Assembly: GCA_945889195.1 (NCBI GenBank)
Contig: CAMDBB010000003.1
Span: 62,001-126,000, forward strand
Reading direction: 5' to 3'
Length of the DNA stretch: 64,000 nucleotides
DNA from: Bifidobacterium breve
Lineage (GTDB): Bacteria; Actinomycetota; Actinomycetes; Nanopelagicales; Nanopelagicaceae
This document shows, in pieces, positions 35,581 to 44,149 of the stretch. Position 1 is the first letter of the stretch; each line of letters starts with the position of its first letter. The position numbers were made by a program, and so were the translations under genes. The notes below the pieces were generated by a model. That model worked only from the letters and a program-made list of their open reading frames with translations, had not been told where the DNA came from and made no database searches.

Positions 35581-35889
35581 ATGCCAATCCGCCCAGAAGG
35601 AACATCGACTGGCAAGCCATCAGCCCCCACTGCTGGACCAACTATTCAACTCGCTAGCGGAGAGAACTTAGAGCTCTCCTGGCAGGAGCGCTCACTCTGT
35701 GCGCAGACTGACCCTGAAGCTTTCTTCCCTGAAAAGGGTGGCTCTACACGTGAAGCCAAGCGCGTCTGCCTCTCATGCGAGGTTCGCCAAGAGTGCCTCG
35801 AATACGCCCTCGCTCATGATGAGCGATTTGGTATCTGGGGTGGACTCTCTGAGCGTGAGCGTCGTCGCCTCAAGCGACGTCCTGCTTAA
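35581..35889 (+). CDS. WhiB-family Fe-S transcriptional regulator (WhiB2/WhmD-like)
   Basis: 102 residues. Four cysteines (SLCAQ, VCLSCEVRQEC) should hold a [4Fe-4S] cluster, followed by the FGIWGGLSERERRRLKRR turn and basic tail. The context (manC upstream; GT2, DUF3499, manB downstream) matches the whiB2/whmD locus, linked to septation in mycobacteria. The track starts at TTG 35575; GAGGAG spacing favours ATG 35581. The N-terminal ~30 residues are Pro/Ser/Thr rich and variable. Confidence 0.9.
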   Translation: MPIRPEGTSTGKPSAPTAGPTIQLASGENLELSWQERSLCAQTDPEAFFPEKGGSTREAKRVCLSCEVRQECLEYALAHDERFGIWGGLSERERRRLKRRPA

Positions 35890-35918
35890 CTCACCATTTA
35901 TATCCGAACCTCACGCGA

Positions 35919-35924
35919 TAAGTT
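35919..35924 (+). promoter_or_regulatory. Putative leaderless -10 box for the large GT2 gene
   Basis: TAAGTT is followed by 6 nt and ATG 35931. Confidence 0.38.
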
Positions 35925-35930
35925 TCCTTT

Positions 35931-38900
35931 ATGAGTACGCAACGCGTTACTGCGATTCTCGTTGTTCATGATGGAGCAACGTGGTTGCCAGAGGTTGTGA
36001 CTTCTCTTGCAACACAGACTCGTGGCGCCGATCGCATCATGGCAGTTGATACTGGCTCTCTTGATTCATCTGCAAAGTTACTCAAAGGCGCACGTATCCC
36101 CACTATCTCCCTCGATCGCGAAATAGGTTTTGGAGAAGCAATCTCTTTTGCAGTCGGACAGTTACCGCCAACAACAGATCCGCTTAATGAATGGATCTGG
36201 GTTCTGCATGATGATTGTGCATTTGAAAAAAATGCACTTGAGAATTTACTTACTGCCGTTTCAGAACGTCCTAACGTTGCGATGGCTGGACCGAAGTTAC
36301 TTGGCTGGCACGATAGAACGCACCTGCTTGAAGTGGGAATTAGCTTAGCTACCAATGGCGCTCGCTGGACTGGGTTAGAGCAAGCTGAGTATGACCAAGG
36401 ACAGCGCGATGGAGTGCATGAAGTCCTGGCAGTGAGCACCGCTGGTGCGCTTATTCGACGCGATGTGTATGAAGAGCTCGGCGGCTTCGATAAAAATCTA
36501 GAACTCTTCCGTGATGATGTTGATTTTGGCTGGCGTGCACGAGTTGCTGGCCACTCTGTCATTGTCGCCACCGATGCAGTCGGCTACCACGCGCAGGCCG
36601 CCGCCTCTGAACGTCGCACAGTCGACGTTAAAGGCGCGCTACTCCATAGACCTTTACTACTCGATCGCCGAAATGCAGCCTACGTTCTCCTAGCCAATGC
36701 AAGTGTGTGGGCGCTTCCCATGTTGTCGCTACAACTTCTCGCTGGCGCACTTTTCCGTTCCGTTGGTTACCTCTTTGCAAAACTTCCTGGTTACGCCAGC
36801 GATGAGATATTGGCGATCCTTACGTTGATTATTCACCCGACAGAATTACTCGCTGCACGGAGAGCAAGGAAGAAGAGCAGATTTATCTCAGGTGCTGCAG
36901 TCAAAGCATTTATTCCGTCACGTTTTCAACAGATTCGCAGCTCTGTGGCGCGTGCTATTGATGCGCTACGTGAAAGCGTCATTCCAGATCGCGAAGAGAC
37001 GGTAGTTAACAGCGCGCTAGAGATTAATGAAGATGAAGATTTATTGACCCCATCAAGTCAACGTTCTTGGTTACTTCTCTTTACGCGCCCCATCATTGCT
37101 ATGGCATCGGCCCTTGTTGTCATCACATTGTTATGGAGCCGACATCGCTGGGGATCAATCTCAGGTGGTGCGCTAGCGATGGCGCCAGAGAGCGCACAAG
37201 ATCTCTTTAAACTCTATATCGCTAGTTGGCATGACATCGGTATGGGAAGTGGGCTTTCCACACCAGTCTGGGTACCGATTGTCGGCGCGGCTTCTTTCCT
37301 CACCTTTGGAAACGTTGCCGCCTTTATCTCACTCTTCTTTCTGCTGGCACCATTTGCCCTTCTCTTTGCAGCCCATCGATATCTCAAGAGCTTCACCTCA
37401 AATAGCTGGTTAGCTGCCGGCGCTGCGCTGTTCTATGCACTGTCTCCTGTTGCAATCTCGGCAGTGAATTCAGGGCGTCTTGGTCTGCTTCTCTTTCTTA
37501 TCTTGTTGCCCTTCACCCTGCCTCTCCTTAAAAACTGGGCAGAGATTCACACATGGAAGGTGCGACGAATCAGCGCAATAGCGCTTTTGATTGGGCTGCT
37601 TTCTGCCTTCAATCCATCTGTGATTTTGGTGCTCCTTGGAGTAGTTGCATATTCAGCAACGCGTGATTTCTTAGCTGCTAATAAGAATTTTAAAGATACG
37701 CTCTTTCTCCAACGAGCTGCTCGCTATGCCACGTTATTACTCGCACCAATACTGCTCTCTGCTCCAAGTTCCTTCGAATTCTTTATGCGACCACAGCTAC
37801 TGATGACTGAAATTGGTTTTACCGTTGCCGGGGGTGGGCCAAACCTTGCAATCATAGGTAATCCAGGCGGCCCTGGATCGCTGCCATGGTGGTCAATCAG
37901 CCCAATCACAGTTGTCTTGCTGGTCACCTATTTCTCATCGACTGCAGCCCGAAAGTTTGCAACACCTGGAGTTGTTTTCCTCCTGAGTGGCGCACTTGTC
38001 TCGGCACTGGTTATTTCAGGAAATGGATCATCTTCTACAACGCGTGCTAGCGCTGGAGTTTTTATCGCCGTTGCAACTCTCTTTGCTATAGCTGCAGCGG
38101 TAATTATGTTCGACAAAATCAAATCACGCCTTGAGCAATCTCATGTTAATTACCGCCACATCTCCATCGCCTTGGTGCTCCTCCTGACTGTTGGCTACAC
38201 AGCAACTTCAACGTTCTGGCTCGCAACTGCAGGTTCTGATTCACCAGTCAGAACTACTCAAACTGAGATCCTTCCCGCCTTTTTAGCCATTGAAAAAGGC
38301 GCCAAGACTGTAGTGATTCGCCCTTATCGACAGAAAGGCGAACAGACACTTGCGTATTACATTTCTCGAGGACGTGAAGTCACCTTAGGTGAGCCTGATA
38401 TTGCACCAAGAGATACCGCAATCATTTCGCGAGCTATTGAGGGCCTGGTCGATAACACCGGAGTGACATCGAGCAATATTCTTTCCACATATGGCATCAA
38501 ATATGTCTTCTTGAAGAGCCCTGTGAGCCAAGACGTTGTACAAACAATCGATGGTCTGGGTGGCTTTAGTAGAACTTCCGCGACTGAAGCTGGAATTGTC
38601 TGGAAAGTGCTGAAGGATACGGGGCGAATCAAGTTCACCAACTATTCGGGTCGTGAGTACGTACTTGAATCAAAGGGCGTGCGTGCATTTGTACCGGCCC
38701 CGGGAGCGCTCTTGCTTGCCGAGACATACAGCGATTCGTGGCAGGTTTTCCAAAATGGTTATCGTCTCGCCAAAGTGGAAGATGCAAATGGCCTTCCAAC
38801 ATTTGAAGTGACTGAAGCAGGCGAGATTTCTATCGTTCATGATGGGCGAGCCCGCCGTGCTTGGATCTCCGTCTTCATTATCGCCATCGTAACTCTCATT

Positions 38901-38960
38901 GTGCTGGCGCTACCTGGCGGCCGCCGTAAAGCTGAGATTTCCGATAAGGAGATCGCATGA
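35931..38960 (+). CDS. Large membrane glycosyltransferase (GT2 domain + polytopic C-terminal part)
   Basis: 1009 residues. Residues 1 to about 250 form a GT2 domain (VTAILVVHDGATWLP, the metal site VLHDDCAF, and LFRDDVDFGWRARVAGH). Residues 370 to about 780 hold roughly ten membrane helices, followed by an extracytoplasmic domain and a final membrane helix (about 975-995). Such large transferases occur beside whiB2, DUF5719 and DUF3499 genes across actinobacteria. I infer transfer of a sugar onto a lipid-linked or wall polymer. It overlaps the next gene by 4 nt (ATGA). Confidence 0.85.
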   Translation: MSTQRVTAILVVHDGATWLPEVVTSLATQTRGADRIMAVDTGSLDSSAKLLKGARIPTISLDREIGFGEAISFAVGQLPPTTDPLNEWIWVLHDDCAFEKNALENLLTAVSERPNVAMAGPKLLGWHDRTHLLEVGISLATNGARWTGLEQAEYDQGQRDGVHEVLAVSTAGALIRRDVYEELGGFDKNLELFRDDVDFGWRARVAGHSVIVATDAVGYHAQAAASERRTVDVKGALLHRPLLLDRRNAAYVLLANASVWALPMLSLQLLAGALFRSVGYLFAKLPGYASDEILAILTLIIHPTELLAARRARKKSRFISGAAVKAFIPSRFQQIRSSVARAIDALRESVIPDREETVVNSALEINEDEDLLTPSSQRSWLLLFTRPIIAMASALVVITLLWSRHRWGSISGGALAMAPESAQDLFKLYIASWHDIGMGSGLSTPVWVPIVGAASFLTFGNVAAFISLFFLLAPFALLFAAHRYLKSFTSNSWLAAGAALFYALSPVAISAVNSGRLGLLLFLILLPFTLPLLKNWAEIHTWKVRRISAIALLIGLLSAFNPSVILVLLGVVAYSATRDFLAANKNFKDTLFLQRAARYATLLLAPILLSAPSSFEFFMRPQLLMTEIGFTVAGGGPNLAIIGNPGGPGSLPWWSISPITVVLLVTYFSSTAARKFATPGVVFLLSGALVSALVISGNGSSSTTRASAGVFIAVATLFAIAAAVIMFDKIKSRLEQSHVNYRHISIALVLLLTVGYTATSTFWLATAGSDSPVRTTQTEILPAFLAIEKGAKTVVIRPYRQKGEQTLAYYISRGREVTLGEPDIAPRDTAIISRAIEGLVDNTGVTSSNILSTYGIKYVFLKSPVSQDVVQTIDGLGGFSRTSATEAGIVWKVLKDTGRIKFTNYSGREYVLESKGVRAFVPAPGALLLAETYSDSWQVFQNGYRLAKVEDANGLPTFEVTEAGEISIVHDGRARRAWISVFIIAIVTLIVLALPGGRRKAEISDKEIA

Positions 38961-40258
38961 GAAACCGAAGAGCTTTAATTCTGATAATTGCTATTACAGC
39001 TGTGATGTTCCTCAGCAATATCTTGAACTTCACTGTCTCAACCAACCGCTTTAATGAGTCATATCCAGCAGTTGTATGTCCTCCCAATACAAGTGGTTTA
39101 AGTACGGCAATTTCATTGACCTCACCAAATACATTGGCGCGCAAGACAGGTAGCGCATCGATGAAGTCGACAGAGGTTGGATTTAGACGTTATGCAGTTG
39201 CTGCGCAATCAGCGGTCATTGAATCTGGAAAGGTTACCCCGCTAGTCTGGCAAGTACGCAAGGGCGTATGGGCAGGTGCAATTGCATGCAGCGCACCAGC
39301 TGCGGCACAGTGGTTTGTCGGAGCATCTGCTGATATCACTGCGAAAGGTTCATTGCATATCGTCAATAGCGGACTTGGTCGCGCGCTCGTTGAAGTAACT
39401 GTCTTTACTGAAAATGGTGAGCTGGCTCCACGTAATGTCTCTATTCGAGCCAACTCCTACACCTCACTCTCATTAGCCTCTCTTGCGCCAGGTTCTAAGA
39501 AGATCGCTATCTACCTTCTTCCACGCGCTGGTCGAATAAATGGTTTCCTCATTGATGAACGTGGCAAGGGGCTTACATCTCTTGGTGGTGACTTGGTTAA
39601 CCCAACGCAAGCAGCGACAACCAAACTACAAATCCCTGCGATTCCACAACAAGTGGGGCGCGGTGGAACTACTCCGCACACGCTTCGTCTTCTTGTGCCG
39701 GGCGATGTGGACGCACGCATCACTGCAGAGATTAGATCTACTGACGGAACCTTTGCGCCGGTCGGAATCACCGATCGCGTTATTGCACATAAGAAGGTCA
39801 TTGAGTTGCCAATGGATATCACAATGGCTGCCGGTAAGTTTGCGTTACATATCTCCTCAGATCAGCCGATCTTAGGTTCAGTCTTTTCGCCAACGAATGC
39901 ACAAGGCAAGCGCGACTTTGTCTGGAGCACTGCGGCAGAGGACCTCACCGAATTTACGATGGCAACAACTGGGCTCGCCCCAATCTTGGTCTTCACCGGC
40001 CGCGATGTTCGAGTTACCTTGGAGCTCACCTTCACAAATGGCAAGAGCAGGAAAGTTAACGTTGCTGAAGAAGATATTGCGACATTTAAGGTGCCAGATT
40101 CAGTTCGCTCTGTCGCATTTACCGGAATTTCTAAGGGAACGTCGGGCGCTGCACTCATTGCATCAAAGAGTGGTTATGGCTACGTCCCGCTGAACCCCGG
40201 CAGTGAATTGACCAAATATTCAGTCCCAGCATCAAATATTCGAGTGCTCAATCCATAA
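38957..40258 (+). CDS. DUF5719-like membrane-anchored extracytoplasmic protein
   Basis: 433 residues: one N-terminal membrane helix (ALILIIAITAVMFLSNIL), then a long beta-rich extracytoplasmic region with repeats of the type SLHIVNSGLGRALVEVTVF. Position between a large GT2 gene and a DUF3499 gene is that of DUF5719 proteins in other actinobacteria, and its overall build fits. Function unknown. It is coupled to the GT2 by an ATGA overlap, so the two products probably work together at the membrane. Confidence 0.75.
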   Translation: MRNRRALILIIAITAVMFLSNILNFTVSTNRFNESYPAVVCPPNTSGLSTAISLTSPNTLARKTGSASMKSTEVGFRRYAVAAQSAVIESGKVTPLVWQVRKGVWAGAIACSAPAAAQWFVGASADITAKGSLHIVNSGLGRALVEVTVFTENGELAPRNVSIRANSYTSLSLASLAPGSKKIAIYLLPRAGRINGFLIDERGKGLTSLGGDLVNPTQAATTKLQIPAIPQQVGRGGTTPHTLRLLVPGDVDARITAEIRSTDGTFAPVGITDRVIAHKKVIELPMDITMAAGKFALHISSDQPILGSVFSPTNAQGKRDFVWSTAAEDLTEFTMATTGLAPILVFTGRDVRVTLELTFTNGKSRKVNVAEEDIATFKVPDSVRSVAFTGISKGTSGAALIASKSGYGYVPLNPGSELTKYSVPASNIRVLNP

Positions 40259-40277
40259 CTTTTACCACTTAGCCCAC

Positions 40278-40283
40278 TAACCT
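40278..40283 (+). promoter_or_regulatory. Putative leaderless -10 box for the DUF3499 gene
   Basis: TAACCT is followed by 7 nt and ATG 40291, identical in sequence and spacing to the box before the sigma-like gene at 17384. Confidence 0.4.
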
Positions 40284-40290
40284 ATTTGAC

Positions 40291-40662
40291 ATGGTTCCAC
40301 AGTCACGTCATGGTCGCGCTTGCTCGCGCGTCTCTTGTCGATCTATTGCAACCATGACACTTACCTACATTTACGCCGATTCAACGGCGGTACTAGGACC
40401 TCTTGCAACATTTGCAGAACCACACTCTTATGATCTCTGCGATAAGCACTCTGCACGATTAACAGTTCCTAATGGCTGGGAAGTAATTCGCCATGTAGCA
40501 GATTCGAGCGCAGCAGGACCAAGCGATGATGATTTGATGGCGATTGCAGATGCAGTACGCGAGGCGGCTTCTGCGAATCTTCAACCTTCACAGTCGGATG
40601 TTGCTCAAGTAGCGCACTCCAGCGTAGGTCGACGCGGACACCTGCGAGCCGTTCCTTCGTAA
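40291..40662 (+). CDS. DUF3499 family protein
   Basis: 123 residues. The N-terminal RACSRVSCRSIATMTLTYIY with two cysteines, then DSTAVLGPLATFAEPHSYDLC and PNGWEVIRHV, are the DUF3499 signature; the cysteines and histidines suggest a zinc ribbon. Function unknown. In most actinobacteria it lies between whiB2 and manB, as here. Confidence 0.9.
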   Translation: MVPQSRHGRACSRVSCRSIATMTLTYIYADSTAVLGPLATFAEPHSYDLCDKHSARLTVPNGWEVIRHVADSSAAGPSDDDLMAIADAVREAASANLQPSQSDVAQVAHSSVGRRGHLRAVPS

Positions 40663-40687
40663 TTTCGCATTTCATCCTAAATCTCTT

Positions 40688-40693
40688 TACGAT
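40688..40693 (+). promoter_or_regulatory. Putative leaderless -10 box for manB
   Basis: TACGAT is followed by 6 nt and ATG 40700. There is no Shine-Dalgarno sequence before this ATG. Confidence 0.42.
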
Positions 40694-40699
40694 ACTTAT

Positions 40700-42079
40700 A
40701 TGAGCGCTTCCATATTTAAGGCCTACGATATTCGCGGCCTTGTTGATAAAGAACTCACCCCAGATTTTGCCTTTGCCACAGGCATTGCCGTTGCGCGCTT
40801 TCTAGAACAAGAGCGGGAACCAGGCACCGTAGTAATCGGCGAAGATATGCGTCCATCTTCACCGACGCTCGCCACAGCTTTTGCAGCAGGCGTTACATCA
40901 CAAGGGTTAGATGTCATTCGAATCGGCTTAGCCTCAACCGATATGTTGTATTTCGCCTCCGGAAAACTCAATCTTCCGGGTGCAATGTTTACCGCCAGCC
41001 ACAATCCTGCCGAATACAACGGCATCAAGCTCTGCCTGAGCGGTGCAAGGCCGATCGGTAAAGAATCAGGTTTGGTCGTCATTGAAAATTATGTTCGAGA
41101 TGGCGCACCTATGGCGATGCGCAACGTTGGAGTTGAGAAACAGCAATCAATGTTGGCCGATTATGTAGATCACTTACTGACGCTGGTAGATGTTTCTGCA
41201 ATCCGACCATTGAAGATAGTCATTGATGCCGGTAATGGAATGGGTGGATACACCGCCCCCGCTGTCTTTGAGCGACTTAACGCCGAAGTTGTAGAACTCT
41301 ACTTTGAGCTCGATGGGACATTTCCTAACCACGAAGCAAACCCCATCGAACCAGCAAACTTAGTTGATCTGCAGAAGGCAGTGAAGAAACATAAAGCTGA
41401 TATTGGGCTGGCTTTTGATGGCGATGCTGACCGCTGCTTCCTCGTTGATGAAAAGGGTGCGTTGGTAAATCCTTCGGCTCTGACCGCTCTCATTGCAACT
41501 CGTGAACTTGCCAAGAACCCAGGCGCGTCCATCATCTATAACTTAATTTCATCGAGAGCCGTTAAAGAAGTAGTTGAAGAAAATGGCGGCACCGCTATTC
41601 GTTCTCGCGTTGGGCACTCATATATTAAGAAGCAGATGGCTGAAACAAATGCAGTCTTTGGCGGTGAGCATTCTGGCCACTTCTATTTCCGTGACTTTTG
41701 GCGCGCAGATTCTGGAATGCTGGCTGCGCTTCATGCGATTGCAGCACTTGGTGAAACTAAGACAACGCTTTCAGAGCTACTTAAAACATTTAATCGATAT
41801 CACTCAAGTGGTGAAATCAATTCAACTGTCTCGGATGCAAAGTCAGCTATGGATCAGATTGAAAAAATCTATGGCAAGAAAGAGGGAGTTGAAGTCGATT
41901 ACCTCGATGGACTTACAGTTAGCCACGCCGATTGGTGGTTCAATCTCAGGGCCTCAAATACTGAGCCGCTCCTTCGACTCAACGTTGAGGCTTCATCGGA
42001 AGCCCGCATGAAGAAGGTCCGAGATGATGTACTTAACACGATCCGTGGGGACCTCGACATCCTCGTATTAATCCCTTAA
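40700..42079 (+). CDS. manB: Phosphomannomutase/phosphoglucomutase
   Basis: 459 residues, the standard ManB/AlgC size. The phospho-serine loop TASHNPAEYNGIK is at about residue 97, the metal loop FDGDADRC near 240, the sugar loop GGEHSGHFYF near 320, and the phosphate loop RASNTEPLLRLNVE near the end. It converts mannose 6-phosphate to mannose 1-phosphate, the substrate of the nucleotidyltransferase at 34.5 kb. A strong hairpin begins directly after its stop codon. Confidence 0.92.
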   Translation: MSASIFKAYDIRGLVDKELTPDFAFATGIAVARFLEQEREPGTVVIGEDMRPSSPTLATAFAAGVTSQGLDVIRIGLASTDMLYFASGKLNLPGAMFTASHNPAEYNGIKLCLSGARPIGKESGLVVIENYVRDGAPMAMRNVGVEKQQSMLADYVDHLLTLVDVSAIRPLKIVIDAGNGMGGYTAPAVFERLNAEVVELYFELDGTFPNHEANPIEPANLVDLQKAVKKHKADIGLAFDGDADRCFLVDEKGALVNPSALTALIATRELAKNPGASIIYNLISSRAVKEVVEENGGTAIRSRVGHSYIKKQMAETNAVFGGEHSGHFYFRDFWRADSGMLAALHAIAALGETKTTLSELLKTFNRYHSSGEINSTVSDAKSAMDQIEKIYGKKEGVEVDYLDGLTVSHADWWFNLRASNTEPLLRLNVEASSEARMKKVRDDVLNTIRGDLDILVLIP

Positions 42080-42107
42080 CTAGTAGGCTAACCCCATAGC
42101 CGACTAG
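42080..42107 (+). terminator. Hairpin between manB and sahH, possible terminator or leader element
   Basis: CTAGTAGGCTA-ACCCCA-TAGCCGACTAG pairs over 11 positions with a single A-G mismatch and a 6-nt loop, starting at the base after the manB stop. No T-run follows. It could end manB transcription in the way U-less actinobacterial hairpins may, or belong to the sahH leader. Confidence 0.5.
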
Positions 42108-42173
42108 CACAGTAGAGCCCTACGCCGAAGGTCAAGCGAACAAACAGCCGTTTATCTAGGGAGATATATCTAA

Positions 42174-43454
42174 ATGACACCTGTCACAACAATTCCAAAG
42201 CACGATATTGCAGATGCATCACTTGCTGAAGCTGGCCGCAAGAAGATTGAATGGGCAGAACGCAACATGCCTGTACTTGCACAGATCCGCGAACGCTTCG
42301 AGAAGTCACAGCCATTTACTGGTGTGCGTATCGCAGCTTGTATGCACGTCACCACTGAGACCGCTAACTTGATGCGCGTTCTCAAGGCCGGTGGAGCTGA
42401 AATCGCACTCTGTGCTTCAAACCCACTTTCAACACAAGATGACACAGCAGCGGCTCTTGTTCACGAATACGGCATTTCAGTATTCGCTCGCAACGCAGTT
42501 GATCGCGATGGTTACTACGCGCACATCAATGCCGCACTTGATATCAATCCGCACCAAGTCTTCGATGATGGTTGCGACCTCGTCAACACGCTTCACACAA
42601 CCCGCAAAGAACTTCTTCCTAACATTGCCGGTGGTTGCGAAGAGACAACAACAGGCGTTATCCGTCTTAATCAGATGGCAAAAGATGGCGCACTCACATT
42701 CCCAATGATTGCTGTCAATGACACTGATACAAAGCACATGTTCGATAACCGTTACGGAACAGGTCAATCAACTCTTGATGCCGTATTCCGTGCAACTAAC
42801 TTCCTTCTAGCAGGACGCATCGTCGTCGTGGCTGGATTTGGTTACTGCGGTAAGGGCGTTGCAGAACGCGCTAAGGGCATGGGCGCCGATGTCATCGTTA
42901 CAGAAATTGATCCAACTAAGGCACTTGATGCGATGATGCAGGGCTTCCGCGTTATGCCAATGCTCGATGCTGCCAAGGTCGGCGATGTGTTCATCACAGT
43001 AACCGGTAACCGCGATGTACTTCGCGATGAACACTTTGCAGCGATGAAGGATGGCGCAATCATGGCTAACTCAGGCCACTTCGATATTGAAATCGATGTA
43101 GCTTGGCTTGAGCAGAACTCAGTAATGAAGAATGAAAAGATGCGCCACCAGACTGATGAATATGTCATGAAGGATGGACGTCGCCTACTTCTTCTTGCAG
43201 AAGGTCGCCTTGTAAACCTTGGAGCTGCAGAAGGACACCCAGCATCAGTTATGGATATGTCATTCTCGGATCAGGCACTCACCGCTGAATACCTTGTTAA
43301 GGAAGCGAAGAATCTTCCTGCTGGCGTTCACGAAGTTCCTACCTATATCGACAAGGAAGTTGCTTCACTCAAGCTCAAGTCAATGGGTGGACGTATCGAT
43401 GTATTAACACCTGCTCAAGATATGTACCTCAACTCTTGGGAGCACGGTTCATAA
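42174..43454 (+). CDS. sahH: Adenosylhomocysteinase
   Basis: 426 residues. [29 protein letters not shown] and the NAD-binding [18 protein letters not shown] are the expected SAHH motifs. It hydrolyses S-adenosylhomocysteine to adenosine and homocysteine, removing the inhibitor of the several methyltransferases seen in this window. A 94-nt leader with GGGAG precedes the ATG; I see no match to a SAH riboswitch. mtrA begins at the next base after the stop, an arrangement conserved near sahH in actinobacteria. Confidence 0.95.
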   Translation: MTPVTTIPKHDIADASLAEAGRKKIEWAERNMPVLAQIRERFEKSQPFTGVRIAACMHVTTETANLMRVLKAGGAEIALCASNPLSTQDDTAAALVHEYGISVFARNAVDRDGYYAHINAALDINPHQVFDDGCDLVNTLHTTRKELLPNIAGGCEETTTGVIRLNQMAKDGALTFPMIAVNDTDTKHMFDNRYGTGQSTLDAVFRATNFLLAGRIVVVAGFGYCGKGVAERAKGMGADVIVTEIDPTKALDAMMQGFRVMPMLDAAKVGDVFITVTGNRDVLRDEHFAAMKDGAIMANSGHFDIEIDVAWLEQNSVMKNEKMRHQTDEYVMKDGRRLLLLAEGRLVNLGAAEGHPASVMDMSFSDQALTAEYLVKEAKNLPAGVHEVPTYIDKEVASLKLKSMGGRIDVLTPAQDMYLNSWEHGS

Positions 43455-44135
43455 ATGGCACTGGTTATGGTCGTCGATGACGACCAAGACCTTGCAGAAA
43501 TGCTCGGAATTGTCTTAACAAGTTCGGGTTTCGATGTAGATCTTGTCAGTCGAGGAGATGAGGCGCTGGAGGTATTTAGAAATAATCCTCCAGACCTCGT
43601 CTTGCTTGATGTGATGTTGCCAGGAATAGATGGCATTGAGGTCTGCAGATTGATTAGACAAGAATCTATGGTTCCTATCGTGATGTTAAGCGCAAAAGGC
43701 GAGACGCAAGATATTGTCCGCGGCCTTGAGGCTGGCGCTGATGACTATATGCAGAAGCCTTTTCGCGATAAGGCTGAACTCATTGCTCGCATTCGCACTC
43801 GTCTGCGTCGCACCAATGCCGATGTCACAGGCCTACTGACAATTGGCGATCTGACCATTGATGTAACCGCTCATGAAGTCCAACGCGGTGCAACGCTGAT
43901 TCAACTTACTCGCCTTGAATTCGACTTGCTGGTGGCCCTTGCTAAAGATCCCGGCCGAGTATTTACACGTGATGCGCTCTTGAGTGAAGTTTGGGGCTAT
44001 CGCCACAGTACAGACACCCGATTGGTAAACGTTCACGTGCAGCGCCTACGTTCTAAAGTTGAGCATGATCCAGAGCATCCCGAAATTGTTATGACCGTGC
44101 GCGGAGTTGGTTATAAGGCGGGCGGCCCAGCGTAA
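43455..44135 (+). CDS. mtrA: Two-component response regulator MtrA
   Basis: 226 residues: a receiver domain (VDDDQD acidic pocket, phospho-acceptor Asp52 in LLDVMLPG, Lys in QKPF) and an OmpR-type winged helix (LTRLEFDLLVALAKDPGRVFTRDALL, quoted in part; VHVQRLRSKVE recognition helix). Context with mtrB, sahH and secA makes MtrA near certain. MtrA controls cell-wall hydrolases and division genes in actinobacteria. It abuts sahH without a gap. Confidence 0.94.
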   Translation: MALVMVVDDDQDLAEMLGIVLTSSGFDVDLVSRGDEALEVFRNNPPDLVLLDVMLPGIDGIEVCRLIRQESMVPIVMLSAKGETQDIVRGLEAGADDYMQKPFRDKAELIARIRTRLRRTNADVTGLLTIGDLTIDVTAHEVQRGATLIQLTRLEFDLLVALAKDPGRVFTRDALLSEVWGYRHSTDTRLVNVHVQRLRSKVEHDPEHPEIVMTVRGVGYKAGGPA

Positions 44136-44149
44136 AGGGCGCATTCACC

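Noticed and set aside
42108-42173. Possible SAH or SAM riboswitch ahead of sahH
   Set aside because: I could not match the conserved core of any riboswitch I know; reported only as an unassigned leader.
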